DNA from: Augochlora pura
Taxonomy: Eukaryota > Arthropoda > Insecta > Hymenoptera > Halictidae
Reading direction: 5' to 3'
NCBI RefSeq assembly: GCF_028453695.1
Contig: NC_135778.1
Coordinates: 6,644,166 to 6,708,165, forward strand
Length of the DNA stretch: 64,000 nt
Below, in pieces: positions 1 to 12,681 of the stretch. The stretch's first letter is position 1. Each line of letters begins with the position of its first letter. The notes beneath the pieces are model-generated. The model saw only the letters and a program-made list of their open reading frames with translations. It was not told the origin of the DNA and did not search any database. The position numbers were made by a program, and so were the translations under genes.

Positions 1-648
1 GCTCTTCATATTTTTCCGAGTTTCTTTTTTCGTACAATCAAGGGAACGATAACTACTTCTGAGATGTCTGTCAGAAAATGATTGCGGGAACAATCGTTCG
101 ATCGCGAGTCCTATGAATTTTTATTGGCAAGCGGAATTAGTTCGCCGTCGAAGCGAGCCGTTGTCGTTCGTTCATCGACTATGATGCCTCGTAGCGGAGT
201 TTCTCCGGTTCAAGAATTGATTGAATTTCCCCCGTGGCAATGCTGTCGTTCTCTCTGAGGCGGGTCAGGATTTTTGCTGCAGGAGAGAGCGGCTCTTTGG
301 GACTCGATTTCGCTACGAGCTAAATTAAAAAATTCTCGGGCACCACTTCATTTCGGTATTATTGTTTCGTCTCGTTTTGCTAGGCAGGCTACGTTCCATA
401 AGATATGTGTATACATATGCTAACAATAATGATGACAAACTAGCATATTTGCAGGCAATGTTACTAGATTTAACACAGGTCTTTATAAACTATTTATCCG
501 ATTCACTGATTTTATATAACAGAAGTTATATTTTTCATTTTGTTATTGCACAAGCGAGTGCTTTTCCATATATATAAAGGAATTAAATAAAATTAAATTT
601 CGAGGAATCGATAGCAAGTTTGATAATTGTATTGTTATTTTTGAATAG
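1..648. other. Non-coding stretch upstream of first visible Ae2 exon
   Basis: No convincing coding exon is seen here. The stretch ends in a pyrimidine-containing tract and AG directly before the exon at 649, so its right part is an intron of the anion exchanger gene. The exchanger's initiator exon must lie here or to the left of the window; I could not identify it. Confidence 0.6.
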
Positions 649-3600
649 GTCGACGGTCATGGCGCAGAAACGGGACCGGAACTCGACGAGGAGATGGAGA
701 AGGTTTTCGCGATGGACGCCGGGGAGAAGTTCAACGTAGCTCGGTTCGGATCGCCTTCCGAATCGGCTGGATCCGATCGAGATCGAGATCGCGACCGAGG
801 ACCGCCACCGCGGTATAACGATCAAGGCTTCAATCGTACGTATCCTCTTTGTTTACTTATACGCCAATCATTTATTGTTATTCTTTATAAAAAATAAGTA
901 TATACAGTTATGTATAGAGAATAACTATATACAGTTACGTATATATAATAACTATACACATACTATAAACTAAGTACATTTTAGACAGAGACACATAACG
1001 TCTTAACACTTTGTTGTCGAGTTAACTTGCCTTTTCATGCACAAACGTTGTTAACCGGTGACGAGTTAACTCGTCGTTGCACTTGCATTATCTATTTCAA
1101 TTTATGACACCCAGCGCGATATAGAATATTGCAAAAACTTGGCATATCGTGTTTAGTCGTGTTTGTTTTATAACAAAAAAAATTACTTTTCTTGGTAATT
1201 TAGCTTTTTATCACAATATTAGTAAAATTCTGTAGAAAATATTCGGTCAGCATAGTGTTAAGAGATAGCAGACAAATATTATTAATTCCACAATTTTAAC
1301 ACCTTAATGAGATTTACTTCCATCAAGAATGCATTTTCGTTGCATTTTCCTAATGCAACGGGCCACCAATTTCAACGTTCTGAAACAATATTGTCGTATT
1401 TCGCATTTTTCTCGTTACAGAACACCGAAAAAGAAGTTACCCGCATCCGTACATACCCCTGAAAAGCCTGCATTCGAGATCCATGCGACGGCACCTATCA
1501 CCGTAAGTCATCCAAGAACACAGCGCAATGCAAAAACAGCATCGATTTGTAAAAGAGAAAGAAACGAGAGATTAAAATGAAACGGTCTGTTGTACGTGGG
1601 AGCAACGATTGAAACAAGATCGGAACCCGATCGGAACGCGATATGATATTTTCTTGAAACGAGTGACGGTCGTTGCTTCCTCGTGCGAATTGTTAGATGA
1701 TTGTAGAATCGAGCAGATCGATGCGAAAGAAAAAAAAAACGAATAAAAGCGAGAGGAAACGAAAAAGTCGAGCATAAAGTAAAATAAGAGAACGGTTAAG
1801 AAAGTAAGAGAACGGTTAAAAAAAGAAGAGCAAGCGAAGAGAAAGGGAATGCACGTGTTTTACAGCGAAGGATCCACAGCGGAAGTCGGCCAAGAAGAGG
1901 ACAACGGTCAGGTACAGGTTGGCAATGGCAGCGGGCATGGAGAAACGGACGGGGACCCGACGGACAACGGGCTGTCGTCTAGTAGCGTGCCCGACGTCGA
2001 CGAGGAAACCGCCGAGGAGACGGAGAACATTCTCAGCAGCGAGAGCGAGGCGCCGATCTCCGAGAGGGCTGCTTCCGGTATCAGTGACGGTAGTCCGCCT
2101 GTCGGCAGCCCGCGGGTACAATTCGAGAATATCAAAGAGGAGGACTACCCCGCGTCGAAGCAGGACGATGCGACGACCGGAGCCGTACCCGCGGGCCCCG
2201 ACGAAGACCGGAAATGTAGGAGGCACCAGAAACACGAGCACAAGTAAGTACAGTATTCCTTTATATTCCTCACTTCTTCTACTGTAATAATTTCTTAGAA
2301 GGGAAGGTAAAACATTTATTGCGTTTGTCTACACTTACTTAACCCTAAGAGCACGTTATCTTATAACATAAAGGACGGAGTGGGGTACCTAAAGTCTCCC
2401 CCACACAGAAATTGTTTTGTTTGTTTATAAGTTGGCATATTAATATTACAAAGAGGCTTAGTAAATGAAAAGACGATTATTTAATTTACTAAGTCAGACC
2501 AAGGAACTTATTTTTATTTCTTTCAACAATATTTACAAAATTTTTTATATTAAATTTCCTTTTTAAATTTTTCTAAAATTCTGACAGAATTGGTAGAATT
2601 TGATAGAATTTGGTAGAAATAGGTATACTTAAATTGCTGGTAAATCTAGTGTTAATGAAATAACAGTATTTTGCAAGCGATTTTTATTTTTCGTTGACAA
2701 TGCTATAATTCAGCCGCATTATGCAGTAAAGAGAGTAGTATAAAACTGTAACAAATGGAAACCGAGACATAAAAACTTTTCGTTTTCGTATAACATAACA
2801 ACAAATTAGTAACTATTTCAATCTTAGAATTTTTTGTGCCGTTTGCGAGGTATGTTAGCTTGAAGTTGAAAATAATTGAGCTTCGACTAAAAAGTGATCG
2901 ATATTCTCTTATAGGAGAATAGTTGGACTTTATACTTTTGACCCGCGTGTCTTTTGAATTTTTCCCGCTCGGTGCAAGTAACGCTGCGATAGCGTTGCAG
3001 AGGAACCGCGGACCAATTGTTTCCCTTCAAAATTGTTAACACGCGAGCTGCGACGTCTCCGTTCGAGTGTTTTGGCGCGATTAAACGATCCCTGTAGCAG
3101 ACGGAGCTCGCTTCCTCGCCCGAGACATGCCAGACGACTGTCACCCGCTATAATGGCAGCGAAGCCAACAACGAACACGCGGGTTGTTACATATATCCGA
3201 ACAATGGTGTTACGCTCGGTTACACTGTTTTAAAGGTTCGTCGTTTACGAGATGAATTATGAATCACCTAACCAGTTCTCGAAAAACAGAGCTCGTTTAT
3301 AAATAGTTTTGCAGCTTTACGTCACGCTTATTAAAACGGTGGTAACAATGTCCGGTGACGACCGACAGTTCGGTTTGCAACTACATCTGTTCCCGATGTT
3401 GGTTCTCGAGAGACCACAGTCTACGATTCTCTTTGCATTGTAAAACCCGAAATAGCTCCGCAGGTATTGTCAGTTAAAAACGCCCACAGTTGAAAACAAG
3501 AATCGTGAGAAACTTCGAGGAAGTTTGAAAAGTAATGTCGAATTATGCAACGATTTGCTTTGTTTTTTTTACGATTCTAGTATATTCATTTTATTTATTC

Positions 3601-6600
3601 TAATAAAATTAGTACACTCCGATAGAGACGACTGAAAATTAATCTCTTAGACACGGCTGGATTTTGCGCGAATGGAAGTTTTCATTACTAAATTACCATT
3701 TTTGTTACATAAATATTTGTTTGGTATAGCTATACAACATAATATTAGTTATATATATTCTTTTCTTAGTATATTGTATATGTACACTTTCACTTTAATC
3801 GTTTACTTTAATTACTAGTAACACAATTGACTAAAGCACGGAACATCTGCAAAAGCCTCTATAATGGCGCGTCGTGCCTAAGAGGTTAACAGACTTCAAA
3901 TTCCCCACTTATTTCTATACACTACGGATCATGGCTTGGATTTCAGGCTTACGACATTGGTTCGAACAAAATTGGTTACTTTATTAGTTTATTATTGTCT
4001 CCTCTTGATGTGAGAAACGATTTCGGTGCAATGTAATTCACTGTTATTAGATACACCTGTCGACTTTACTCTCGTTCCGTGTACGGTGTCCCAAATGGTT
4101 CCGTAGCTCCCCGTAGAAATACCCTTGACCCCATATGATCGACGCGATCAGCCGAAGGAAAAACGCGGAGTAACCTGTTCGATTTTGAAAACGCTACGGG
4201 TAGTTGTGCTTGCCGCGCGCCACCGGGACAAGTATTAGATAATTGCACGATGTTTAGCGGCAGGGACGCGAAACAGTTCGCAATTGCTGTCTAATGTCAT
4301 GGCCTTCGGCCAGAGATTCGCGTTGTCTCTGCGAGCGTACCAGGCAGTCTGATGGACGAGGCCACTGGCTTTGCGCTCTTCTAATTAGTCTCGACGCGGC
4401 TCGGTCTCTCGCGGGTGGTTCCGACTCGCGCGAACGAATGCGACCCTTTCACCGTAAACTTTCGAACCTCCGACAATGTTCTCCAATTACGATGGCCGGC
4501 CCGACCGCTACACCATGGACATCGGGCGCATCAGACTGATGAAAAAGTATCTCTTTCCATTTCTGGTAAATCACCGCACGGACTGATCAGAAATTGGGAC
4601 CCTCCACAGCCCGACAACACGCCCGCTTTCCACTTTATTCGAACGCGTTTAACAAATGTGTGAGTCGTGCCCTATCGGAAGATACGTCGCAATTGCGGCC
4701 CGATCGTCGACAGCGCGAATAGCGTTGGCCTTCAAAGAAGCTTCCGAAAAATGTTCGACGTTTCTTCCGCGAGCGCGCGCTCACACTGCGAGCACTTCGA
4801 CAGCGCAAACACTTTGCACACCTCGCGTACTATCCGTACACATTGAACAGATTCAGACCCGATATCATTGCCGCGTCAAAGAAACGTTCTCGCACGACAC
4901 ATTCATCCCGCGTTCAGAGACTCTACATCATGAACAGAGAGAGCGAAATGAATTAACGTTCGACCGTCGATTCGAACGAACGTGCGAAGAGCAAAAGTGG
5001 CTCGTCCGGGTTTGACTGTCCGTCGTCTCGACTTGGTTGAACAAAGAAGACCTGGGCCGTTCGACGGTCAGCCTGATCTTCGTCTATGGCAAGACCACGG
5101 TCGGACAGACTGCCAGGGTCATGCGCAAAAACAGTCCTGGCACTCGGTCCGGCGTGCCTCGTGTCAACGAGAGTATGCTATTGTTTATAGCTTTTCGCTT
5201 CATAGCTGGCAAAGGAACGTGCATCGTGTATCCGCAAGTCGCAGCGGGTCCGCGAGAGAGCTTTTATTAACCCTTTGCGCTCCCGCTATCAGCCTAGCTG
5301 ACATGCAAAGACTACTAGCTCTACGGAGTGCAAAGGAGCACCAAAGATGTGACCGACATGCGTTGCTTTATACAAGTTACAAGATTGAATCCATTTAGAT
5401 AACTTATTGTTTTCACCGTAATGTCTGTCCGAAATATACTGTCAACAATTTTAAAATAAATATGTGGAACCAGTTATTTTAATAGACATAGTAGGAATAG
5501 TGTTAACTCTTGTTAGGAACGAATTTACGGTCGTTTACATGTCGATTTTAGCTTCCTAAGTATTCAATTTCTAAGTCTAAAACATCGTGAAAAATTAAAT
5601 TATTCGATAAAGCGAATTTAACAGTTTTGTAGTAACTCTTTCGGTACGAGCACTATGTCCGCCATGACACTCTCGCTGCACGAGGCGCGCAGTGCCGTGA
5701 TTAGTCCTCCTTTGTATGAAGATTTTCCTAAGCGTTAATTAAAAACTGTGCTTAATTTTTTTAAGAAAAGTGTTGCTTTTAGCTGAAGAAATATTTAGAT
5801 ATATTTATATAAAATATTAACCCTTTGCACTCGCGTGGTAAATCGGAGGCACCACTAAAATTATTCTATCACATTCCAAAATAATTTTTATACTAAAAAA
5901 GCTAGATTTAAAAAATTGTTAACTGTAGAACTGTTGGTATGAGTCACAAGAATTAATTTAATATGTATAAAATACACTTTGTCACATAAAATGGAAATAC
6001 TATAAGCTAGAAAAATGAGTTTAGATTTATAGTTAAAATGGCTTTGAGTGTAAAAGGTTAAGAGATATTTATATAAAATTCTATTGTTTATATCGGTCAT
6101 CGCATGGACGCCGGATATATCCGGCACTCGTACCGGAAGGGTCAATTATTTCGAACGATTCGGTTTCATAGATAAGGATTACCTTCCTATCAGATATAAT
6201 TGAGTAGGAATTCTTTGGTAAAGTTTCTAACAAAGGTCTCGTTTGTTTGCAGAAGGCACCACCACAAGTCACGAAAGTATTCGCTGCAAGAGGATCCGCA
6301 ATGGCGAAAGCGATCGGGAGCTGGCCTCCCGGATGGATCGAGCATGTTCGCGCGGCGGGTCAGCGTGCAGCCGGAGGAGGCGAGCACGTTGCAGGAGCTG
6401 GACATCGACGACCTGGAGTCGCACAGGAGCGACGATCCGCGGGGAATGAGACGCCACAAGGCGGCCTATTCGACGGTGCAGATCGGCCGGAAGAAAGAAG
6501 GCGGCATACCGTTCGACACCTTCAAGAAGATGTACGATCACTCTCCGCACGAGGTGTTCGTTCAGCTGGACGAGCTGCACGGCGTCGGGGAGGATAGAGA

Positions 6601-9600
6601 GTGGCGAGAGACGGCCAGGTGGATCAAATACGAGGAGGACGTCGAGGAGGGCGCGGACCGATGGGGCAGGCCCCACGTCGCCTCCTTGAGCTTTCACTCG
6701 CTGCTGAACCTCCGCAGATGCCTGGAGACTGGCGTAGTCCTGCTCGACCTGGAGGGCAAGGACCTCCCGGGCCTGGCCCACCGAGTGGTCGAGCAGATGG
6801 TGATGGAGGAGCTGATCCTTCCCGAGGACGAGGCCGTGGTCAAGAGAGCTTTGCTCCTCAGGCACAAACACGTACACGATCATGACCGCGGCTTCCGGTT
6901 TGGCGGAAAGAGGACTTCCACCAGCTACAACAGCCTTCAGGTAATTATCGCTGTTCGATCCCCATCGACCCCCCTTTGGCCGCTCCGATATCGCGGTCGC
7001 TCTACTTTACCAACGACACGTTGCTCTATATCTGGTTTCTCAAACTGTTGCTTTTCAACTTTTGTATATCGGATCCGACTGTAGTATAACCTTAACGTAA
7101 CGACCTCTATGAGAAGCGAAAAATAGTAGATACAAAATTAAACGATTCGAAGAAGCGAATTTAACAGTTTTGTCGAGCTGAAAGAGATCTTAGCTTGGTC
7201 ACTTTGCTAATCAATGCACAAATCGTTAACACGTTCCGTGCCAAGTTGTATTTAGTCGACCAATCTGGTCAATCAACGCTTTAAAAATCAATATATTATT
7301 GTCATTTATTAATTATTGTCAGTATAACTATGAAAGAGACTTATTATGGGTCTTTTATGGGACTTATTATGGGTCTATTATGGGTCAACCTTTTGGTGGA
7401 AATTATTTCTTTGATTCTATCTTGTCATAAAATATTTTTTAACGCATCGAATAGCTATTTAAGCGTGTACCGTCAGTGGTACACGTGGCACGGAATGTGT
7501 TAAACGACTAAAATCTTTACGAATTTAATCGTCAATCTACTATGTGGCTTTTCTTTGGGCAACCGGTAGCTAACTCCTTATCGAACGCTCGAAATTTCTT
7601 CGTCGATTCGACTCGTTTGTCTGGTAACGATTCCTTTGTACCGTCGGCGGTATCCGATTGAACGCATCGATTCCAAATGTTCGTGATACGTCCGTGTGCA
7701 TCGTCGAGTCCGAGCCTGAGTAGCACGTGTAACCCTAGTGATTAACGTTTGCATCGCGCCTCGATAGATACATGGTGCATAAGGCGTACATGGCGTGTAA
7801 CATGTTCGGCCACGCTCGACCACGTGAAATAATCGATAGAAATCCGTAGAAGAGAGACGGGAGATGCCTGACTGACGGTGTGTCCTAATGTTGTTTTCGC
7901 AGTCCGTCGGTCTGGAGGAAGAGGAAGCTGCGCGGGAACCTTCTGAGAACCATGTAACCAAACATGTAAATCTCTCGTTTCCCGAATCTCTCGATCGCAG
8001 TATTTTTCAATCTTATCTCGCTAGAGCGTAGCCTCCCCCGCCCATAGCCAAATCACTACACCGAACGCACATTCAACGTGTTGTCGCATGAGCTTACAGG
8101 GCAATCGTTTCCCCTCGTTCTTTGAGAAATTGCTCGTTCGTTTATCCTCGCTGCCCTGTTTCATATAATATTCATCTCTAAGAGCGCGATCGGATATCTG
8201 TAGATTCTCCGAGATTCCGTTTCAAAGACCTAGGATCTATGGATCACAGACCTAGGATCTATCGATCAAGGACCTAGGATTTATGGATTACAGACCTAGG
8301 ATCTCTACCGATCAAAGACCTAGGATCTCTACCGATCAAAGACCTAGGATCTATGGATCACAGATCTAGGATCTATCGATCAAAGACCTAGGATCTATGG
8401 ATCACAGACCCGTAGCGTCCCGAGACTCAACATTCTCAAAATACTTCGATGAAAATTGAATGCGCGTTTCGTCGAACGTCGAAACGCACCGAGCAGCTAA
8501 ATTACAGCTCGAGAAAATCCGATCGAAGGAGCCAGTCGATTAACGACTCTTGCAGCGAGGTGTTCGCAATCTCTGGCGAAGACACGTCCGACGAACAAGC
8601 CATCGGAGTAATTCACGAGTAGCTCCTAGACTATTGCTTTTTTAGGATTTGCTTGTCGAACCTAACACCTGTAAGTCCATGTCACTTCTCTCGACCTGTA
8701 TGTCGCTCCTGTATATGGCTTGCGAATCTCTTTTCTCTTTATTTCTATTATACGCTTACTTTTTTCGCTGGTCACACGATGTTCCATGTACGAATGATGT
8801 TCCCACCGTTTTTTCGCATACTATTCGTTGACTCCTCGTTACTGTTCCGGATGCACACTTCCGTTCGCCGAGCCCTCATCTTTTTGGCGATACCGGCGAC
8901 ATTTAGCGATACCATTCTCTTGAGTTGTTTTTTTAGTTTGGTAGACGATCACTTTCGACCATCATCCCCCGAGATCAGAGGTCGGAGATCGGTGATTGGA
9001 CATCAGAGATCCAAGATCCGAGACACGACGTCGATCGTGTCCTCGCAAGGTTCTCTTCTGTTTTCCAATTGCTGCTCGATAAACCTGTTCGCCGTCGGCT
9101 AGGATGTCTTCGTGGGTTCGGGACCGACGAAAACGTGTCAGATTCAGAGCGAGATCACGATAATTGCGACGCGTGCTCGCGATGAACCAAATAACTGTGG
9201 CGATCTCTTTGCAAAGCGCCCACCAGCGTGTGTCGCGATAACCAAACGATGACGGAAGAAGTTATGAATTCAACTCAAATTATTTACAATTTTCATTTGT
9301 TTGTTTCCATTTCGTTTTGACCACTGAACATATTAAAATTTACGAATATAATCTAGTTTTCACCAGAATTACAATTTACATATCAAATTTTAACGAAATT
9401 TTACGCACGACGGATATAATCGTCGCGACACAAAATTCTGCCACATCTCCATGACGGATTTAGTCGTCAAACGCACTTGACTGGTTAAACGAGACGATTT
9501 GCATCTCGAACATATTCTCGTTCGTTCGAAGCCACCGAAGACGAATTTCTTTCTCTCCATATCTGTCTCCACCTTGGCCACAACTCGATGATCTTTATCC

Positions 9601-12600
9601 ACCGCATCCGTTCGCATACCATCGACGAACCAAAAATCGCTAGACCCAGCGGACACGTTTGTTTCAACTAAGTTTTCTGTTGATTGTTTCCCGACTATAG
9701 AATCTGCACGACTCGAAGCCAAAGATCATCGCGTCGAAATTGATTTCGGACGGCAACCAGACCGTGGTGGACATGAAGGAGGAGCTGACCTATACCAGCA
9801 GCAACGAGGACCTGAAGAAAGGTCAGAACGAGTACATCTTGAAGAGGATCCCGGCAGGTGCTGAAGCGACGATCGTGCTCGTCGGCGCGGTCGACTTTCT
9901 GGACCAGCCGACGATCGCGTTCGTCAGGCTGGCGAAAGGCGTGGTCATGTCTTCGATCACGGAGGTCAACATACCGGTGAGATTCATGTTCACGTTGCTG
10001 GGACCGAGGAACGGTGATCTCGACTACCACGAGATCGGTAGGTCGATCGCCACCTTGATGGCCAACACGTCCTTCCACAAAGTCGCGTACAAAGCGAACG
10101 AGAGACGCGAGCTCTTGTCCGCCATCAACGAGTTCCTCGACGATTCGATCGTGTTGCCGCCCGGAGATTGGGAGAGACAAGCTCTGCTGCCGTTCAGCGA
10201 ACTCAAGGCCAAGAGCGAGGCCATTAGAAATCGCAAAGCCAAGGCCCTCGAGGAGAAGAGTAAACCGATACAGAGCGAGGCTACAGTTAAGAAAGGTACG
10301 TAGCCAGTATATCTATGTGCCTGCCACCCGTTTCCTTCTATTGTATTATGAATTGGATTTTAGAAGACTTTCTTCGGTTTCAGCTCTTCTCGCTGGCGAG
10401 GAAGAGAAAAAACCACATGGCGACGACGATCCCCTGCGTAGAACCAAGCGTCCGTTCGGCGGCCTGATCAACGACATCAAAAGACGCTACCCCTTCTATC
10501 TGTCCGACTTTACGGACGGGTTGAATTCCTCCTGTTTGGCAGCTGCTATTTTCATGTACTTTGCTGCTCTGTGTACTGCGATTACGTTCGGAGGCTTGAT
10601 GAGCGACAAGACGCACAATGTGATCGGCATATCGGAAACTTTGGTCTCCGGTTCGTGGACCGGAGTTGTGATGGCTCTGTTTTCGACCCAACCACTGGTG
10701 ATCATCGGCACAACTGGACCCTTGTTGCTCTTTGACGAAAGTCTCTACAACTTCTGCATGGCGAACGAGCTCGAGTTTCTCACTGTGAGAGTGTACGTCG
10801 GCGCGTGGATGGGGATCATCGCGCTGGCCATCGCCAGCGTCGAAGGATCCGTCCTGGTCAGACTGTTCACCCGCTTCACCGAGGAGATCTTTACGGGTCT
10901 TATCTCCCTGTTGTACATTGTCGAGACGTTTATTAAATTGTACAACTATTTCGTAAAGAATCCCCTTCTGGAGGAGTACAGCTTCATCCCGGATGCCAAC
11001 CAGACGATGAACTGGTCGACGGAGGTGAATATCACCGAAATGAAAGTCGTGTCGCCAAAGACCGGCGACGTCGAGACGATAGCGATGGAAGAGCCTCGGA
11101 TCTTGATACCGCGTGAGAACGCTGTCGGTTTGTTGATCAATCAACCCAACACGGCTCTGATGTGCACGATCCTGTGTCTCGGCACGTTCCTAGGCGCCTA
11201 TTACCTGCGAATCTTCCGTAACAGTCATTACCTCGGTCGAAGCGCCAGGAGAGCCTTTGGTGACTTCGGAGTGCCAATCAGCATCATTGTGTTCGCGTTG
11301 ATCGATTACTTAGCCAAGGTCAAAACCGAGAAGCTTCTGGTGCCCGAAGGCCTGTCACCGACAATACCCAACCGAAGTTGGATCGTCTCGCTAGGTGGAG
11401 TACACAAGCCGATTCCTCTGTGGATGGCGATGGCATGCATCGTGCCCGCGTTGCTGGTTTATATTCTCGTCTTCATGGAAACACAAATCTCCGAGTAAGC
11501 AAATTGCCCTTTCCAAACCTCTCAGTTATAAAAATAAGCTTAGTATATGGGCGCATCGAAGCTCTGTACGCATAGTCGATAAACAATATGATTAGAAGCT
11601 CTTCACGTGTCACGTAACGGAATTTTATTTATAAAACGCGAAGCGTGCAACCACACGATCGCTGGCGTCACCAATATATTTTTAAAGCAAAATGTGAACG
11701 ATTGTTTGATCGTTTAACGTGTCCGCTTAGTTATTTTAATCGGAGAACCGGTGACGCTTTGGTTATGAAATTTCATTGATTTAAATAGCCGCCATATTGA
11801 ATATATTCCGTAAATAAAATCTCGTCAATAACGAACCACGCGACGTTCTCAGGAAGTATAGTTCGCCGGACGAAAAAATTCTTTAGCGAGAAACATTTTC
11901 TACACATTGGTTTCAAGACGATGGAATAGGGCTGATACTGATCGTGTAACTTATGCATTTGTATTAATATTTGTGTACATCCTATTAAGCTCGATTCAAT
12001 TGTTTTAGGCTGATCATCGATAAGAAGGAGCGAAAGCTGCGCAAGGGCAACGGCTACCACATGGACATAGTTGTGGTGTGTTTGATGAACGTCGGTTGCG
12101 GATTGATAGGCGCTCCTTGGTGCTGCGCTGCGTCGGTTCGCTCACTGACGCACGTATCCGCGGTGACGGTGATGTCGCGGACACATGCTCCCGGAGACAA
12201 GCCGCACATCGTCGAGGTCAAGGAGCAAAGGGTCAGCGCTTTGCTGGTTGCCATATTAATCGGCGTGAGCGTGTTGATGGCGCCGCTGTTGCGACGCGTA
12301 CCAATGTCCGTCCTTTTGGGTGTGTTTCTGTACATGGGCATATCGTCGACGAATGGTGTTCAGCTGTTCGATCGTGTCAAGCTGTTTTTCATGCCGGTCA
12401 AGCATCACGGAACCGCGAACTACGTTCGCCGGGTGCAGACCTACAAAATGCACATATTCACCTTGATACAAATCCTGTGCCTGACCGTGCTGTGGATTGT
12501 CAAGAGTACCAGGGCAGCACTGGCGCTCCCGTTCTTCCTGATCCTGATGATACCGCTCAGGGCTCAGATGAGCCACTTTTTCAACGCCGCCGAGCTTAGG

Positions 12601-12681
12601 GCACTCGACAGCAAGGGCTCCGACCACGAGAGTTTCGAGGATGAGCCAGATTTCTACGAGGAAGCTCCGTTACCTGGTTAG
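649..12681 (+). CDS. Ae2: Anion exchange protein (SLC4 family, AE2/AE3-like), 5' incomplete
   Basis: Exons: 649-835, 1421-1502, 1866-2243, 6253-6940, 7903-7965, 9701-10295, 10384-11494, 12009-12681 (TAG). All junctions are GT-AG and keep one frame, giving about 1258 residues plus a missing N-terminus. The family exchanges chloride for bicarbonate across the plasma membrane and controls cell pH. The N-terminal third is acidic and low-complexity. The cytoplasmic band-3 domain (about residues 270-640) includes SPHEVFVQLDEL, ETARWIKYEEDVEE, HVASLSF and DYHEIGRSI. The membrane domain opens with DDDPLRRTKRPFGGL and continues through QPLVIIGTTGPLL, FMETQI and KPHIVEVKEQRV, which marks AE rather than sodium-bicarbonate transporters. 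A long extracellular loop carries sequons NQT, NWS and NIT. The DIDS-site region reads KLYNYF where vertebrate AEs have KL.KIF, so the second Lys is Asn. The acidic tail ends EEAPLPG. The 63-nt exon at 7903 could be an alternatively used cassette. An in-frame ATG at 1849 could start a shorter form. Confidence 0.93.
1003..1261. repeat. TTAA-flanked short inverted-repeat element (MITE-like)
   Basis: This 259-bp AT-rich segment lies in Ae2 intron 1 and is bounded by TTAA. It starts TTAACACTTTGTTG and ends ATAGTGTTAA, so the outermost bases CACT are inverted. It has no ORF. TTAA target duplication is typical of the piggyBac superfamily; assignment to a non-autonomous member is inference. Confidence 0.5.
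2339..2655. repeat. Possible TTAA-flanked element
   Basis: It begins TTAACCCTAAGAGCACG and ends TCTAGTGTTAA, inside Ae2 intron 3. The ends are only weakly inverted (CCCTA against CACTA), so the boundaries are uncertain. The interior is AT-rich without an ORF. Confidence 0.35.
3639..3889. repeat. TTAA-flanked MITE-like element with CTCTTAG ends
   Basis: This 251-bp element lies in Ae2 intron 3. The left end is TTAATCTCTTAGACACG. The right end, read on the other strand, is TTAACCTCTTAGGCACG: about 15 terminal bases match with two differences. The interior is AT-rich and non-coding. Confidence 0.7.
3890..5631. other. GC-richer part of Ae2 intron 3, no supported exon
   Basis: From about 4060 to 5260 this part of the intron is clearly GC-richer than its surroundings and has several short open frames on both strands. 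None shows recognisable protein similarity joined to good splice sites in phase with the gene. It could hold an internal promoter or an alternative first exon of Ae2, but the sequence alone does not show one. Confidence 0.4.
5632..6145. repeat. TTAA-type element with GGTACGAG ends, carrying a nested element
   Basis: The outer element runs from CTCTTTCGGTACGAGC to a right end whose complement reads CCCTTCCGGTACGAG. The flanking TTAA is worn at both sides (TAAC, TCAA). Near the right end lies the perfect palindrome GCCGGATATATCCGGC (6111-6126). A second element is inserted at 5817-6061. The whole unit lies in Ae2 intron 3 and ends about 107 bp before the next exon. Confidence 0.7.
5817..6061. 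repeat. Nested TTAA-flanked element with CCCTTTGCACTC end
   Basis: This 245-bp insertion is flanked by TTAA on both sides. The left end is CCCTTTGCACTC; the right end, complemented, is CCTTTTACACTC. It sits inside the larger element at 5632-6145 and has no coding capacity. Confidence 0.7.
7226..7503. repeat. TTAA-flanked MITE-like element with TTCCGTGCCA ends
   Basis: This 278-bp element lies in Ae2 intron 4. The left end is TTAACACGTTCCGTGCCA and the right end complemented is TTAACACATTCCGTGCCA: a terminal inverted repeat of about 18 bases including the TTAA, with one mismatch. The interior carries short TATGGGTC repeats around 7345-7385. Confidence 0.8.
8228..8410. repeat. Tandem repeat, about 22-bp unit
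   Basis: About eight imperfect copies of a unit like GACCTAGGATCTATSGATCA lie in Ae2 intron 5. Each unit holds the palindromes CCTAGG and GATC, so the array is dense in 6-bp and 4-bp palindromes. It is non-coding. Confidence 0.85.

Noticed and set aside
5267..5506. TTAACCCTTTGCGCTC start paired with a later AGTGTTAA
   Set aside because: The two ends are not inverted copies; only a left-end fragment may be present.
6269..6883. 204-codon minus-strand open frame
   Set aside because: Shadow of Ae2 exon 4, whose plus-strand frame matches the SLC4 cytoplasmic domain.
8228..8410. CRISPR-like array
   Set aside because: Repeats are contiguous without unique spacers and lie in a eukaryotic intron.
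8461..8622. Plus-strand frame ending SGEDTSDEQAIGVIHE in Ae2 intron 5, with a possible 25-nt exon near 8646-8670
   Set aside because: It has no start codon, and inserting either piece would break the phase between exons 5 and 6.
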